Assembly (NCBI GenBank): GCA_002336805.1
Contig: DDEZ01000013.1
Location: 195,962 to 259,961 of the forward strand
Direction of reading: 5' to 3'
DNA: 64,000 nucleotides
DNA from: Bacteroidetes bacterium UBA1941
GTDB lineage: Bacteria; Bacteroidota; Bacteroidia; Chitinophagales; LD1
Shown here: positions 35,180 through 44,590 of the stretch, piece by piece
How the letters are laid out: every line of letters begins with the position of its first letter
Position numbering within the stretch: the first letter of the stretch is position 1
Program-made: the position numbers and the translations under genes
The notes under the pieces: model-generated
Databases searched by the model: none
Seen by the model: the letters and a program-made list of their open reading frames with translations, nothing else
Told to the model about the DNA's origin: nothing

Positions 35180-36466
35180 ATGAGTCAGATAGCAGCAGTG
35201 CATGCACGCCAGATCCTGGATAGCCGGGGCAACCCCACAGTAGAAGTAGATGTGATCACCACCAATGGAGAGCTCGGCAGGGCCGCGGTACCGTCGGGGG
35301 CATCTACAGGCAAGCATGAAGCTGTAGAGCTGCGCGATGGCAAGAAGAGTGAATGGATGGGCAAAGGTGTATCTAAGGCGGTAAAGAATATCAACGATAT
35401 CATAGCCAAGGAGATCACAGGTATCATGGTAGATGAGCAGAACCTGATAGACGCCGTCATGATCAAACTGGACGGTACACCCAATAAGGCAAAGCTCGGC
35501 GCCAATGCCATACTCGGTGTGTCAATGGCTGTAGCCAAGGCCGCTGCCCAGGCATCTGACATGAGCCTGTACCGCTATATCGGTGGGGTCAATGCCAATA
35601 CGCTGCCCGTGCCCCTGATGAATATCCTCAATGGTGGCGCACATGCAGACAATAAGATCGATTTCCAGGAGTTTATGATCGTGCCTACCGGCGCTGATAC
35701 TTTTGGCCGTGCGCTGCAGATGGGTACAGAGGTATTTCACCACCTCAAAGCAGTGCTCAAAAAGAAGGGCTACTCTACCAATGTAGGTGATGAGGGCGGC
35801 TTCGCTCCCAATATCGCCAGCAACGAAGAAGCGATCGAGACGGTCCTCACTGCTATCGAGGCAGCAGGATTCAAGCCGGGCAAGGATATCTATATCGCCA
35901 TGGATGCTGCGGCTACGGAGTTCTACGATGAGAAGAATAAGGTCTATCACTTCCATAAATCAAATGGAAAGAAGCTCAGCTCTGACGAGATGGTAGCATA
36001 TTGGGCCAGCTGGTGCAAGAAATATCCTATCGTATCCATAGAGGATGGTATGTCTGAAGACGACTGGACAGGCTGGAAGAAGCTCACCGACAAGCTGGGA
36101 GATAAAGTGCAGCTGGTAGGCGATGACCTCTTTGTGACGAATGTGAACCGCCTGGCCAAGGGTATCGATACCGGCGTGGCAAACTCTATACTGGTCAAGG
36201 TGAACCAGATAGGTACTATCACTGAGACCATCAATGCCGTCAACCTGGCTAAAAACAACTCCTATACCTCCGTCATGAGCCACCGCTCAGGAGAGACAGA
36301 GGATACTACTATAGCTGACCTCGCCGTAGCGCTGAACTGTGGTCAGATCAAGACTGGCTCTGCCTCCCGCACAGACAGGATAGCCAAGTATAACCAACTG
36401 CTCCGGATAGAGGAGGAGCTGGGTGTGATGGCACACTATCCTGGCAGAAACTTTAAGTACAAATAA
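35180..36466 (+). CDS. eno: Enolase
   Basis: A 428-residue enolase of usual length. It shows ARQILDSRGNPTVEVDV at the N-terminus, the GASTGKHEAVELRD loop, metal ligands in DAAATEFYD, VSIEDGM and LVGDDLFVTN, and the signature ILVKVNQIGTITETINA followed by SHRSGETEDTTIADLAVA. It converts 2-phosphoglycerate to phosphoenolpyruvate in the cytoplasm. The 156 bases upstream carry an inverted repeat and a -7-like TAATTTTG element. A gene for an exported unknown protein follows after 70 bases. Confidence 0.98.
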   Translation: MSQIAAVHARQILDSRGNPTVEVDVITTNGELGRAAVPSGASTGKHEAVELRDGKKSEWMGKGVSKAVKNINDIIAKEITGIMVDEQNLIDAVMIKLDGTPNKAKLGANAILGVSMAVAKAAAQASDMSLYRYIGGVNANTLPVPLMNILNGGAHADNKIDFQEFMIVPTGADTFGRALQMGTEVFHHLKAVLKKKGYSTNVGDEGGFAPNIASNEEAIETVLTAIEAAGFKPGKDIYIAMDAAATEFYDEKNKVYHFHKSNGKKLSSDEMVAYWASWCKKYPIVSIEDGMSEDDWTGWKKLTDKLGDKVQLVGDDLFVTNVNRLAKGIDTGVANSILVKVNQIGTITETINAVNLAKNNSYTSVMSHRSGETEDTTIADLAVALNCGQIKTGSASRTDRIAKYNQLLRIEEELGVMAHYPGRNFKYK

Positions 36467-36535
36467 TCGTTTAAGGAAGTGAAGCTGTGCCCGTCTGATC
36501 GGGTATCGGCAGATTTTTGTGACGGAAATGACATT

Positions 36536-37681
36536 ATGACCCGGAGGATCATTCTTTTAGTTTTGCTATGCTCTGCCCTGCGCGCAGTAGCGGGCGAATT
36601 TACCGGCAATAAGCTGCTGGAAGTGCTCGGCGAGGACCGCAATGGTGCCGTATGTGCCAAGTTGAAAACAGAATACCTGCTGGACAAGGCAATGAAGAAC
36701 CCCGAGCTGGGTATCAAGCTGACGGTCACGCATGACTCTGTCAGTGTGATCACAGCGCTCACGCTCACATCCGGTGGTCACGAGATCAATGAGATAAAGT
36801 ACAAGGAGTTTAATCGCGAGTTACCCTTTGGGATATCCTTTGATGATGGAGAGGAAACGCTCATCCAGAAACTAGGGGAGGCCAAAAGTGGTGGCGATGA
36901 CCGCCTGAAATTTAAGAAGGATGGCATCACTATCAATGTCTATTTCAAATCATCAGCCAGGAAAAAGATCGCCTTCCTGAAGTTCACACAGAATATAGGA
37001 ATGGTAGGACCATATCGCATGGATGGTAGCCATCATGCTCCTGTAGTAGCAGCCGCTCCCGTGCCGGCCAAGGCCGATGCCTCTACCCGCGACTCCCGCA
37101 TAGCAGCAGCCAAGGCTGCCACTGACAATACTGCAAAACCAGCCGCCAATCCATCTAAAACCGTATCGTCCCTGCCTGCTCCCGCCGCTGCTGGCAAGAC
37201 CAGCGTCGCTACCGCAGCAGCCAATAAGAGCAAATTTTATCAGGCTATCATGAGCGTGATAGAGTCCGGAGAGGAGGAGATGTTTAAAGACATACAGAAA
37301 ACCCCTAGCGCGCGATCTAACTTCTGGAACTATAAATACACTTATGGAACATCTATAGCCATACCGGGAGAGAAGTATAATATGCTTTATAGCTTCCCGT
37401 TCCAGAAGTCACAATTGGATTTCGTGTCAGTACTGGAGGAAACAGATGGTGCCAGCGCATCTATCGGCACCAAGTACCTGGAGATAGAGACGACATTGAA
37501 GCATGACTTCCCTAACTCTGAGGGCTGGATATATCACTATACCGTAAATCCAGAGGATCCGAAGGGGCCAAAAGATTTTGAGCTGAAAAATGCCAAGCTC
37601 GGCAGTATCGTACTAGATCACTCCGTGAATCCATACGGCAAGCATGTACTCTACCTACGCTTCCTGCTGCAGTACGATTGA
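36536..37681 (+). CDS. Exported protein of unknown function
   Basis: A 381-residue protein starting at the ATG at 36536, where a signal peptide begins (MTRRIILLVLLCSALRAVAG); an upstream GTG at 36479 would add a non-hydrophobic leader and is less likely. Two globular parts (about 20-165 and 225-381) are separated by an Ala/Pro/Lys-rich linker. The first part contains LPFGISFDDGEETLIQKLGE, the second NMLYSFPFQKSQLDFVSVLEE; both phrases have a similar rhythm, suggesting duplicated domains. I do not recognise the family. Its stop directly abuts the convergent galK stop. Confidence 0.78.
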   Translation: MTRRIILLVLLCSALRAVAGEFTGNKLLEVLGEDRNGAVCAKLKTEYLLDKAMKNPELGIKLTVTHDSVSVITALTLTSGGHEINEIKYKEFNRELPFGISFDDGEETLIQKLGEAKSGGDDRLKFKKDGITINVYFKSSARKKIAFLKFTQNIGMVGPYRMDGSHHAPVVAAAPVPAKADASTRDSRIAAAKAATDNTAKPAANPSKTVSSLPAPAAAGKTSVATAAANKSKFYQAIMSVIESGEEEMFKDIQKTPSARSNFWNYKYTYGTSIAIPGEKYNMLYSFPFQKSQLDFVSVLEETDGASASIGTKYLEIETTLKHDFPNSEGWIYHYTVNPEDPKGPKDFELKNAKLGSIVLDHSVNPYGKHVLYLRFLLQYD

Positions 37682-38884
37682 TCACATCGCTCGTACTCCA
37701 TCACAGGCCTGCGTGGTATAGATCTCACACTGTAGTCCTGTCACTGTCTCATATCTTCTGCTCAGTATATCGGTGAAGGATGGTATCGCACTCTCACGCA
37801 CCAGTGCTATAGCACAGCCGCCAAAGCCACCACCTGTCATACGCGCACCGAGGCAGCCATCTATATTTTGTGCAGTCACGGCCAGCGTGTCCATCTCCTG
37901 GCCCGTCACTTCGTAGTCATCTTTCATAGAGGTGTGAGATGCCGTCATCAGTCGCCCGAATGTATGCAGGTCTCCCATCCTGAGTGCGTTCGCTGCATGC
38001 TTTACGCGCAGGTGCTCTGATACTACATGGCGCGCCCGCCTGCGTATCACCTCATCACTGATGCCCGCCACAGACTCCATAGTGGCATCTACCAGGTATT
38101 GGCCTTCGGCCAAAACTCCCTTAGCCCTTAGTATAGATACTGCAGCATCGCTTTCTGCTTTGCGTTCGTTGTAGGCTGATTTGATCAGGCTGCGTGGTTT
38201 CATGCTATTGATCACCAGCAGTGCATAGTCATCCAGCTCAAAGGGGATGTGTTCATGCTTCAGTGTATTGCAGTCCAGCAGCAGCGCATGATCTTTCTTG
38301 CAGTTAGCCACAGCAAACTGATCCATGATGCCACATTTCACTCCTATGAATTCGTTTTCTACTTTCTGTGAGAAAGTCGCTATTTCAGGTAAGCTGGATG
38401 GCATCCCGTATTCACTTCTCAAAATAAAAGCAGTAAGTACCTCGATAGCTGCTGATGAAGAGAGCCCAGACCCTTCTGGCAAATTACTGTCATAGAAAAG
38501 ATCAAAACCGTTTATAGGTACTCCTACGGCTAGTAGGTGTCTGATCACACCCAGAGGATAATTGCCCCATTTATAGTCTGGTGTGTATTTACCCGGCAGC
38601 TCACTCAGAGGGAGATTGATAGGTTTCTTGTGGGTCGTAGAGTAAAGGCATATCCTGTCATCCTCCCTTTTTTTGAATAGCCCCCTGATCCCAGGATTGA
38701 TAGCGATGGGTAGCACAAGCCCCCCATTGTAGTCTATGTGCTCACCTATGAGGTTGACTCTGCCGGGAGCAAAGTAGATGCGATTGCCGTGATCCGAGCT
38801 AAAACCCGGTGAAAAATCAAAGTCAGCCTCGCCAAACATTTCTACGAGTCCTTGCAAAAAATTTGAAATATCATCCACATCCAT
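37682..38884 (-). CDS. galK: Galactokinase
   Basis: A 400-residue GHMP-family kinase. It has the galactokinase signature GRVNLIGEHIDYNGG (41-55), the ATP-binding PEGSGLSSSAAIEV, the catalytic Asp region VKCGIMDQFAVA and the third motif GARMTGGGFGGCAIAL. It phosphorylates galactose at C1. The galT stop is two bases upstream of its start region, so both are translated from one message; together they are two Leloir-pathway steps. galE and galM are not in the window. Confidence 0.96.
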   Translation of the reverse strand: MDVDDISNFLQGLVEMFGEADFDFSPGFSSDHGNRIYFAPGRVNLIGEHIDYNGGLVLPIAINPGIRGLFKKREDDRICLYSTTHKKPINLPLSELPGKYTPDYKWGNYPLGVIRHLLAVGVPINGFDLFYDSNLPEGSGLSSSAAIEVLTAFILRSEYGMPSSLPEIATFSQKVENEFIGVKCGIMDQFAVANCKKDHALLLDCNTLKHEHIPFELDDYALLVINSMKPRSLIKSAYNERKAESDAAVSILRAKGVLAEGQYLVDATMESVAGISDEVIRRRARHVVSEHLRVKHAANALRMGDLHTFGRLMTASHTSMKDDYEVTGQEMDTLAVTAQNIDGCLGARMTGGGFGGCAIALVRESAIPSFTDILSRRYETVTGLQCEIYTTQACDGVRAM

Positions 38885-38886
38885 AG

Positions 38887-39855
38887 CTATTTGATCTTAT
38901 CTCTTAGTATCGCTGCACACTCATCCACATCCAGCGGATTGGCCGCAGCTCCTGCACCCATCTCACTACCGGCATACCACTTGATCTTATCTTTTGCCCG
39001 CAGCGGCGGATAGAACTCTATGTGAAAAGCAAAATAGTCGGCAGCGTCTTTATAAGCCGGACTATTGACCGGGCTCTGATGGATAGCCATGATGTATGGA
39101 AACGGCCGGTCATATATCTTGTCAAACCCCTTTACTACTTGCTTGAGCATCACGGCCAGGTCCTTCTTCTCATTGAGTGTAAACTCAGTGAAGTTCTGTT
39201 TCAGTTTCTTATTGACTATAAAAAGCCCGAAAGGATAATCTGTGAAGTATGGGATATAGGCTATGAAGGATTTATTCTCCAGCACCACGCGCTTCTTATA
39301 TTTTTTCTCCGCAGCATTCAGGTCTTTGAAGAGATTGCTGCCATGTAGCTTGTAGTATTTCTTGCAGTTGTTCAGCTCGGCGCGTACTTTGTCCGGTATC
39401 CATGAGTAGGCATAGAGCTGACCGTGTGGATGCAGCATGGTCACACCTACCTCTTCACCTCGATTTTCAAACTCATAGATGTATTTGATCTTCTTGTCCC
39501 GGCTCAGCTCGCGGTAACGGTCTGTCCATAGCTCCACGATCTTCAGGACGTGATCATCGCTCAGCTCGTAGATTTTCTGTGTATGGCGGGAGGAGTACAG
39601 TATCACCTCACATTTGCCATAGGCTTCTTTTGCTACAAAACTTTTATTGGTCTTTCCCTTATCTACCGCTTCAGGCTTTTGGCTCAGTACCGGGAAGTCA
39701 TTTGTATATGCGTATACATCGTATGAGGCAGGAACTGTCTTGCCCTCCCCAGGGCAGAACGCACAATAGTCAGCAGAGAGGTGGGGACGGTTCTGGCGGT
39801 TGGTAGCTACCATCGTCCAGGTATCGAGCAGGGGATTGTAGCGTAGCTCCGGCAT
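38887..39855 (-). CDS. galT: Galactose-1-phosphate uridylyltransferase
   Basis: A 322-residue enzyme of the HIT-like GalT family. The active site HPHGQ is at 142-146 (nucleophile His144), with zinc-type cysteines CAFCPG at 31-34 and conserved IHQSP and FHIEFYPP in the second half. It exchanges UMP between UDP-glucose and galactose-1-phosphate. Its start overlaps the stop of the outer-membrane protein gene by one to three bases, and galK follows after two bases, so the three genes are one operon. The pairing of Leloir genes with an outer-membrane protein suggests that galactose is handled as part of envelope or capsule metabolism (inference). Confidence 0.95.
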   Translation of the reverse strand: MPELRYNPLLDTWTMVATNRQNRPHLSADYCAFCPGEGKTVPASYDVYAYTNDFPVLSQKPEAVDKGKTNKSFVAKEAYGKCEVILYSSRHTQKIYELSDDHVLKIVELWTDRYRELSRDKKIKYIYEFENRGEEVGVTMLHPHGQLYAYSWIPDKVRAELNNCKKYYKLHGSNLFKDLNAAEKKYKKRVVLENKSFIAYIPYFTDYPFGLFIVNKKLKQNFTEFTLNEKKDLAVMLKQVVKGFDKIYDRPFPYIMAIHQSPVNSPAYKDAADYFAFHIEFYPPLRAKDKIKWYAGSEMGAGAAANPLDVDECAAILRDKIK

Positions 39856-41561
39856 CAGAAGTCGTATTTGCGCTGGGCCAGATTCATACGCACGCCGAGG
39901 CCAAAGTAGAACGTATTCTCGCGAAATGCAGCCTGTTCGCTGCTCTTATTCCTGTAGAATGTCTCGAGGTCTACATATATATTATGCCATGGCTGGTAGC
40001 TCACGCGCAGGTTGATATAGGATATCAGGCCGCGAGCACCCTGGCCTATTTTATTGCCAAACTCCTTGGTAGCAGCGTCCTGGCGCAGTATGTCTCCACC
40101 ATAGTTTGCGAGGGCACCGGTAGATGCCAGCACAGTGTCCTGACCTACGCGTGCTTCTATATTACGCAGCGTGAGTGTCCAGCGTGGGGCAGGCTGATAG
40201 CGTAGCTGTGTGATAAACTCCGCGAAGTTGGCTCCCAGTGGGTGAGCCAGTGCCTGATTGTAGTTAGTATAGCTGAGAGCCCCGTCATGCGTATAGGTGA
40301 AGGGGCGCACCGCGTTAAACTCAAACTGTCCGTCCAGGTGCTTGATGATGTCGATATATTTCACTCCCAGCTGTACGCCATATTTATTGGCACGCCAGCC
40401 GTTAGACTTGATCATGTTCTTTACATTAAACTCGTCCAGCATCAACTGTCCGTAGATCTGCATATGGTTAAATGCATTGGCCTTGAAGTCTGCCCCTACG
40501 AATACATTGTCCGGGCTACCCAGTGCATGCTCTACAGCGCGGTAGAAGATGATCGGATTGAGGTACGATGGATCGAGGTTATTGCCACTGCGGCGCGATA
40601 TCACACCCTCAAACAGCCCCAGGTCCAGCCATCGTGTCACCTTGATATTGAGGTGGTGAAATGCGCCATACTTCTGGAGATAGGTACCATCCACACTACC
40701 GCCGCTGGTGCGGTCAGGATTGGTGAGCTGCGTGATCATACTCACATATTCAAAGCGCCAGAAGGTCAGCTTGTATTTCAGGAAGAGATACGGAGCCGAG
40801 TTGTCGGACAGGTACAGGGAGCGGATACCATTACCCCAGAAATGTTTATCACGGCCAAAGGTGATATTGAGGTAGTTCAGCACATTGATATTGACATAGC
40901 CACGTGCATCAAACCAGTTTGTCCCATCCTTAAACTTGAATATAGAAGAGGAGTAACCTTTGTAATAAGCAAAGCCATACACATAGCCTTGCGAGGTAAA
41001 GGCCTTATCTGCGGCATAGGATGGAGCACGCTCAGCGCCACCGGTAGCCTGCAGGTAGAAGCTCAGTACCTTTTTGATATTGCCACGAAACTCTACACCA
41101 AAACTCCTGTAGAAATTGAACCGGCCACCGCCACCTGACTCGCCGCCTACGTGCACATCCACTACCGGGTTGAATCGAAGGTCAAACAGGCCTTTTTTCT
41201 TGGACGATACATGGGCAAAGCTGGCAGGCTCACGATAGAGTTTTTTCAGGAATGGGCGGCGTGTTTTGCTCGTCACGCTATCCAGCCACTCCGCATTGTC
41301 ATCCATCAGGTACTGTATCTGAAACTCATTGACTTTATCCTGTTTCAGGTTAGAGAAGTGCATCTTCTCTGCCATAGCACCCACCTCGCCGCGTATGAAT
41401 GGTTTATCTCCCGTATGGATCATAGGCAGGATACGGCCATACTTGATATCCAGGCGGTCCACGTAGTCATAGGTATCTCCTCCTACCGGTACATAGGTGC
41501 CCTGCGCGATACTCATCACGCTCACTGCGATACCTGCTGCCAGGAGTAGTACTTTCTTCAT
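39855..41561 (-). CDS. Outer-membrane beta-barrel protein, Wzi/RemB-like
   Basis: A 568-residue protein with a signal peptide (1-19, ending MSIAQ). The mature chain has many amphipathic strands and the characteristic FGRDKHFWGNGIRSLYLSDN, LKYKLTFWRFEYVSMITQL and a C-terminal aromatic (YDF). This pattern is that of the capsule assembly Wzi-like family in Bacteroidota, to which the gliding protein RemB belongs. It may bind surface polysaccharide at the outer membrane. It is the first gene of an operon with galT and galK, which could provide the UDP-galactose used for that polysaccharide (inference). Confidence 0.8.
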   Translation of the reverse strand: MKKVLLLAAGIAVSVMSIAQGTYVPVGGDTYDYVDRLDIKYGRILPMIHTGDKPFIRGEVGAMAEKMHFSNLKQDKVNEFQIQYLMDDNAEWLDSVTSKTRRPFLKKLYREPASFAHVSSKKKGLFDLRFNPVVDVHVGGESGGGGRFNFYRSFGVEFRGNIKKVLSFYLQATGGAERAPSYAADKAFTSQGYVYGFAYYKGYSSSIFKFKDGTNWFDARGYVNINVLNYLNITFGRDKHFWGNGIRSLYLSDNSAPYLFLKYKLTFWRFEYVSMITQLTNPDRTSGGSVDGTYLQKYGAFHHLNIKVTRWLDLGLFEGVISRRSGNNLDPSYLNPIIFYRAVEHALGSPDNVFVGADFKANAFNHMQIYGQLMLDEFNVKNMIKSNGWRANKYGVQLGVKYIDIIKHLDGQFEFNAVRPFTYTHDGALSYTNYNQALAHPLGANFAEFITQLRYQPAPRWTLTLRNIEARVGQDTVLASTGALANYGGDILRQDAATKEFGNKIGQGARGLISYINLRVSYQPWHNIYVDLETFYRNKSSEQAAFRENTFYFGLGVRMNLAQRKYDF

Positions 41562-41612
41562 GCCAGATCTTTACGTAGCCAAGATAGAATTTTTGCCCTA
41601 AAAGTGGCAGTA

Positions 41613-42743
41613 TCACTCCTCATCTGCAAAGAGGTCTGAAGCTATCCTGTCTGCATAGTGCCGCCCCGCCTGTGTGAGGCGGAGCACATCGCCCTCCAGC
41701 CTGTAGTGCTCTGCCGCTACATCAGACAGGGCTCTGAGTATCTGATCTCTATAGGCCGCCACTTCAGGCCGCGTCAGGTCGCAGCCCCACATCGTGCGCA
41801 GGGAGGTCATGATATATTCGTTGGCCCGCTGGGTAGCGGTGAGGTGTTCTATTTTATATGGTAGCTTGCCCTCACCTATGCTTTTTATATAGGTGTTGTT
41901 ATTGGCCACGTTCCAGCGGCGTGAGCTGCCGTCATAGGAGTGTGCGGAGGGACCCAGGCCCAGGTACTTTTTGCCACGCCAGTAGTTTGTATTATGGATA
42001 GCGTAATGGCCGGGCAGGGCAAAGTTGCTGATCTCATACTGGTCATAGCCGTGTGCCGCCATCTCCTCCATCAGTATGTCAAACTGCCTTGAGCTCTGCG
42101 CTTCATCCACTGGTACGGCGCGGCCTGTACGGATGTTTTTGTCCAGATAGGTCTTTGGCTCTACGGTCAGTGCATAGGATGATATATGTGGTATGCCCAG
42201 CGCAAATGCCTGCCGGATATTGCTACGCCAGGCCTCATCACTCATAGTCGGCGTACCATATATCAGGTCTATGGTCAGGTTTTGAAATCCGGCCTCCTGC
42301 GCACGCTGTATCGCCGCTACAGCTTCCAGAGCATTATGCGCCCTGTTCATATATACCAGGTCCGCCTCGTGAAAGGACTGCACCCCTATAGACAACCGAT
42401 TCAATCCAATAGACCGCAGCTCGGCCAGCTCGGCTACCCGCTCCGTGGTCAGGTCGTCAGGATTGGCCTCTATGGTCAGCTCCTGCAGGCGGACCCTTGG
42501 GTGAGTCCGGTAGATGGATTCGGTTATCTGCCTGAGCTGATCTGTGCGCAGCATGGTGGGGGTGCCCCCGCCGTAGTAGATCGTCTCTATCTCCTCACCA
42601 CTCAGGTAGTCTCGCGTCAGCTCTACCTCCCGGATGATCGCGTCTACCAGCTCATCGCGGCGGGCAGCAGAGGTGGTAAAGTAAAAATTGCAGTAGTGGC
42701 AGGCCTGCCGGCAAAAGGGGATATGGATGTAGATGCCTGCCAT
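41613..42743 (-). CDS. hemW: Radical SAM heme chaperone HemW
   Basis: A 376-residue radical SAM enzyme starting at Met 42743 (MAGIYIHIPFC); the frame continues upstream to 42920, but that region lies over the start of the divergent gene and is not conserved. The cluster-binding cysteines are C11, C15 and C18 in CRQACHYCNF; the Phe at 20, where HemN has a fourth Cys, marks HemW rather than coproporphyrinogen dehydrogenase. IETIYYGGGTPTML, LTIEANPDDLT and LGLGPSAHSYDG are also typical. HemW inserts heme into respiratory proteins. A C-terminal wing domain is present. Confidence 0.92.
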   Translation of the reverse strand: MAGIYIHIPFCRQACHYCNFYFTTSAARRDELVDAIIREVELTRDYLSGEEIETIYYGGGTPTMLRTDQLRQITESIYRTHPRVRLQELTIEANPDDLTTERVAELAELRSIGLNRLSIGVQSFHEADLVYMNRAHNALEAVAAIQRAQEAGFQNLTIDLIYGTPTMSDEAWRSNIRQAFALGIPHISSYALTVEPKTYLDKNIRTGRAVPVDEAQSSRQFDILMEEMAAHGYDQYEISNFALPGHYAIHNTNYWRGKKYLGLGPSAHSYDGSSRRWNVANNNTYIKSIGEGKLPYKIEHLTATQRANEYIMTSLRTMWGCDLTRPEVAAYRDQILRALSDVAAEHYRLEGDVLRLTQAGRHYADRIASDLFADEE

Positions 42744-42817
42744 GCCCCAAAAATCAAGAATCTTATTGCCAATGCCAAAATCTAAATCCATCTTTAGCGT
42801 TATCTTTAGCTGATCGG

Positions 42818-44590
42818 ATGAAAGGATGGTTTTTATTGCTGGCCGTAGTATGGCTAAAGGTAGCATACGCTCAGGAGCCCTGGCACCTGGAGGTAGTATG
42901 CCATGACAAGCCGGCAGCATTTTTCACCAAGAAGCTTTCGTACAGGACTACCTTCTCTGATTCTATCAAGCAGCGCAAGGAGATAGACTACCTCTACACC
43001 CAGATCCGAAATCAGGGCTACCTCACCGCATCTATGGATAGCATAGTCAACCTCGGGCATACCACCTTTGCATATATATATGTAGGAGACCGGTTTGAGA
43101 CCATTACTATATATAATGGTAATATCCCTTCAGACTTCCTGCCGGATATAGGATTGAAAAAGCTGGGCGATGGCAAAGTGATACCCGCAGATGGCACCAT
43201 GCTATTCAAGGAGAAGATCATCCAGTCATGTGAGAATATAGGTTACCCATTTGCAGAGGTGTGGCTGGATAGCTTTGACATGAATAGCGGTCATATATCT
43301 GCCAAAGTCTATTTGCAGCTGCACGACCTATTCCACTACGATACGCTGAAGATACAGGGCAAAACCAAAGTGCGTCCTCTCTTCCTGCGAAACTATCTCG
43401 GCATCAAACCCGGCAAGGTATATAATGAAGCGAGTGTGCGCCGCATCACCCAGCGGCTCAGTGATCTGCAATTTGCAGAGGTCATCAAACCTCACACGGT
43501 AGAGTTTCGTGCTGAGAAGGCGCGTATCAATGTCTTCCTGAAAGATAAGAAGGCGAGCCAGTTTGATTTGCTTATCGGAGTGCTGCCGGGCAGTTCCGGG
43601 CAGAAGGTACTGATCACCGGCGATGTCAAGATACATCTCGTAGCACCATTCGGGGCAGGAGAGGACCTGTACATCCAGTGGCAGAAGCTCCAGCCTAAGA
43701 CACAAACGCTGAATGTCAAACTGGTCTATCCCTACCTGCTGGGCCTGCCGCTAGGCATCAATGCCAACTTTCAATTGTACAAGAAAGATACATCCTACCT
43801 GCAGATAGACGGCGACTATGGCGTACAGTACCAGCTATCCGGCAATGATTACCTAAAGGCGTCATACCGCCAAAAGGTTTCCATCATCCTCGATCCTGAT
43901 ACTAACTATGTCAAGATAAACCGCGCCCTGCCACCCAATCTGGACCTGAGCACAAATGAATTTGCCCTGGAGTTTTACATGCAGAAGCTCAACTACCGGT
44001 TCAACCCCGTTTCAGGCTTTGTACTGCAGACGAGTATCGCTGCCGGTGCGCGGACTATCAAGAAGAACACAACCATCGCTAGCCTCTATGATCAGGTAGA
44101 GGGCAAAACTTTTGTAAGCCTCTATGATACTACCAGGCTCACCACCTTTCAGCTGCACCTCGCGCTGATGGTAGACAAGTTCTGGAAGATCAATAACCGC
44201 ATGACCATACGCACTATGTTTGAGGGCAAATACTTTTTTGCAGACCGCATACTGGATAATGAGCAGTACCAGATAGGTGGTGTCGCTTCTCTCAGGGGAT
44301 TTGATGACCGGTCCATTTTCACCCCATACTATGCTATGGGCGATCTGGAGTACCGCTACCTGATCTCAAAAAATTCCTATTTCTTCGCCTTCTTCAATGC
44401 TGCACTGGTGAGGGAGCCCGGACACTATATCAATAAACCTTTCGACTTTCCATTTGGGTTTGGCGCAGGTACTACCTTTGAGACCAAGATCGGTCTCTTT
44501 GGCCTGACCTATGCCATGGGCAAGCAACTGGACAATGCTCTTTCATTCAAGAACGGCAAGATACACTTCGGCTATATAAACTATTTCTAG
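42818..44590 (+). CDS. BamA/TamA-like outer-membrane protein
   Basis: A 590-residue protein with a signal peptide (1-18, ending VAYAQ), two or three POTRA-like domains (about 40-240, for example ITIYNGNIPSDF and LKIQGKTKVRPLFLRNYLG) and a C-terminal beta-barrel (about 290-590) ending in Phe, the usual outer-membrane signal. LRGFDDRSIFTPYYAMGDLEYRY is the conserved barrel region equivalent to the VRGF motif of the Omp85 family. It is shorter than BamA (about 800-900) and resembles TamA or the Bacteroidota family of surface-antigen proteins. It probably helps insert outer-membrane proteins. The DUF4271 gene starts within its stop codon. Confidence 0.85.
   Translation: MKGWFLLLAVVWLKVAYAQEPWHLEVVCHDKPAAFFTKKLSYRTTFSDSIKQRKEIDYLYTQIRNQGYLTASMDSIVNLGHTTFAYIYVGDRFETITIYNGNIPSDFLPDIGLKKLGDGKVIPADGTMLFKEKIIQSCENIGYPFAEVWLDSFDMNSGHISAKVYLQLHDLFHYDTLKIQGKTKVRPLFLRNYLGIKPGKVYNEASVRRITQRLSDLQFAEVIKPHTVEFRAEKARINVFLKDKKASQFDLLIGVLPGSSGQKVLITGDVKIHLVAPFGAGEDLYIQWQKLQPKTQTLNVKLVYPYLLGLPLGINANFQLYKKDTSYLQIDGDYGVQYQLSGNDYLKASYRQKVSIILDPDTNYVKINRALPPNLDLSTNEFALEFYMQKLNYRFNPVSGFVLQTSIAAGARTIKKNTTIASLYDQVEGKTFVSLYDTTRLTTFQLHLALMVDKFWKINNRMTIRTMFEGKYFFADRILDNEQYQIGGVASLRGFDDRSIFTPYYAMGDLEYRYLISKNSYFFAFFNAALVREPGHYINKPFDFPFGFGAGTTFETKIGLFGLTYAMGKQLDNALSFKNGKIHFGYINYF

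Noticed and set aside
40242..41138. Plus-strand open frame of 298 codons opposite the Wzi/RemB-like gene
   Set aside because: The minus-strand frame is longer, has a signal peptide and family motifs, and lies in an operon with galT and galK.
42744..42920. N-terminal extension of hemW up to 42920
   Set aside because: It covers the start of the divergent BamA/TamA-like gene and lacks conservation. HemW proteins start close to the GIYIHIPFC segment, which fits the Met at 42743.
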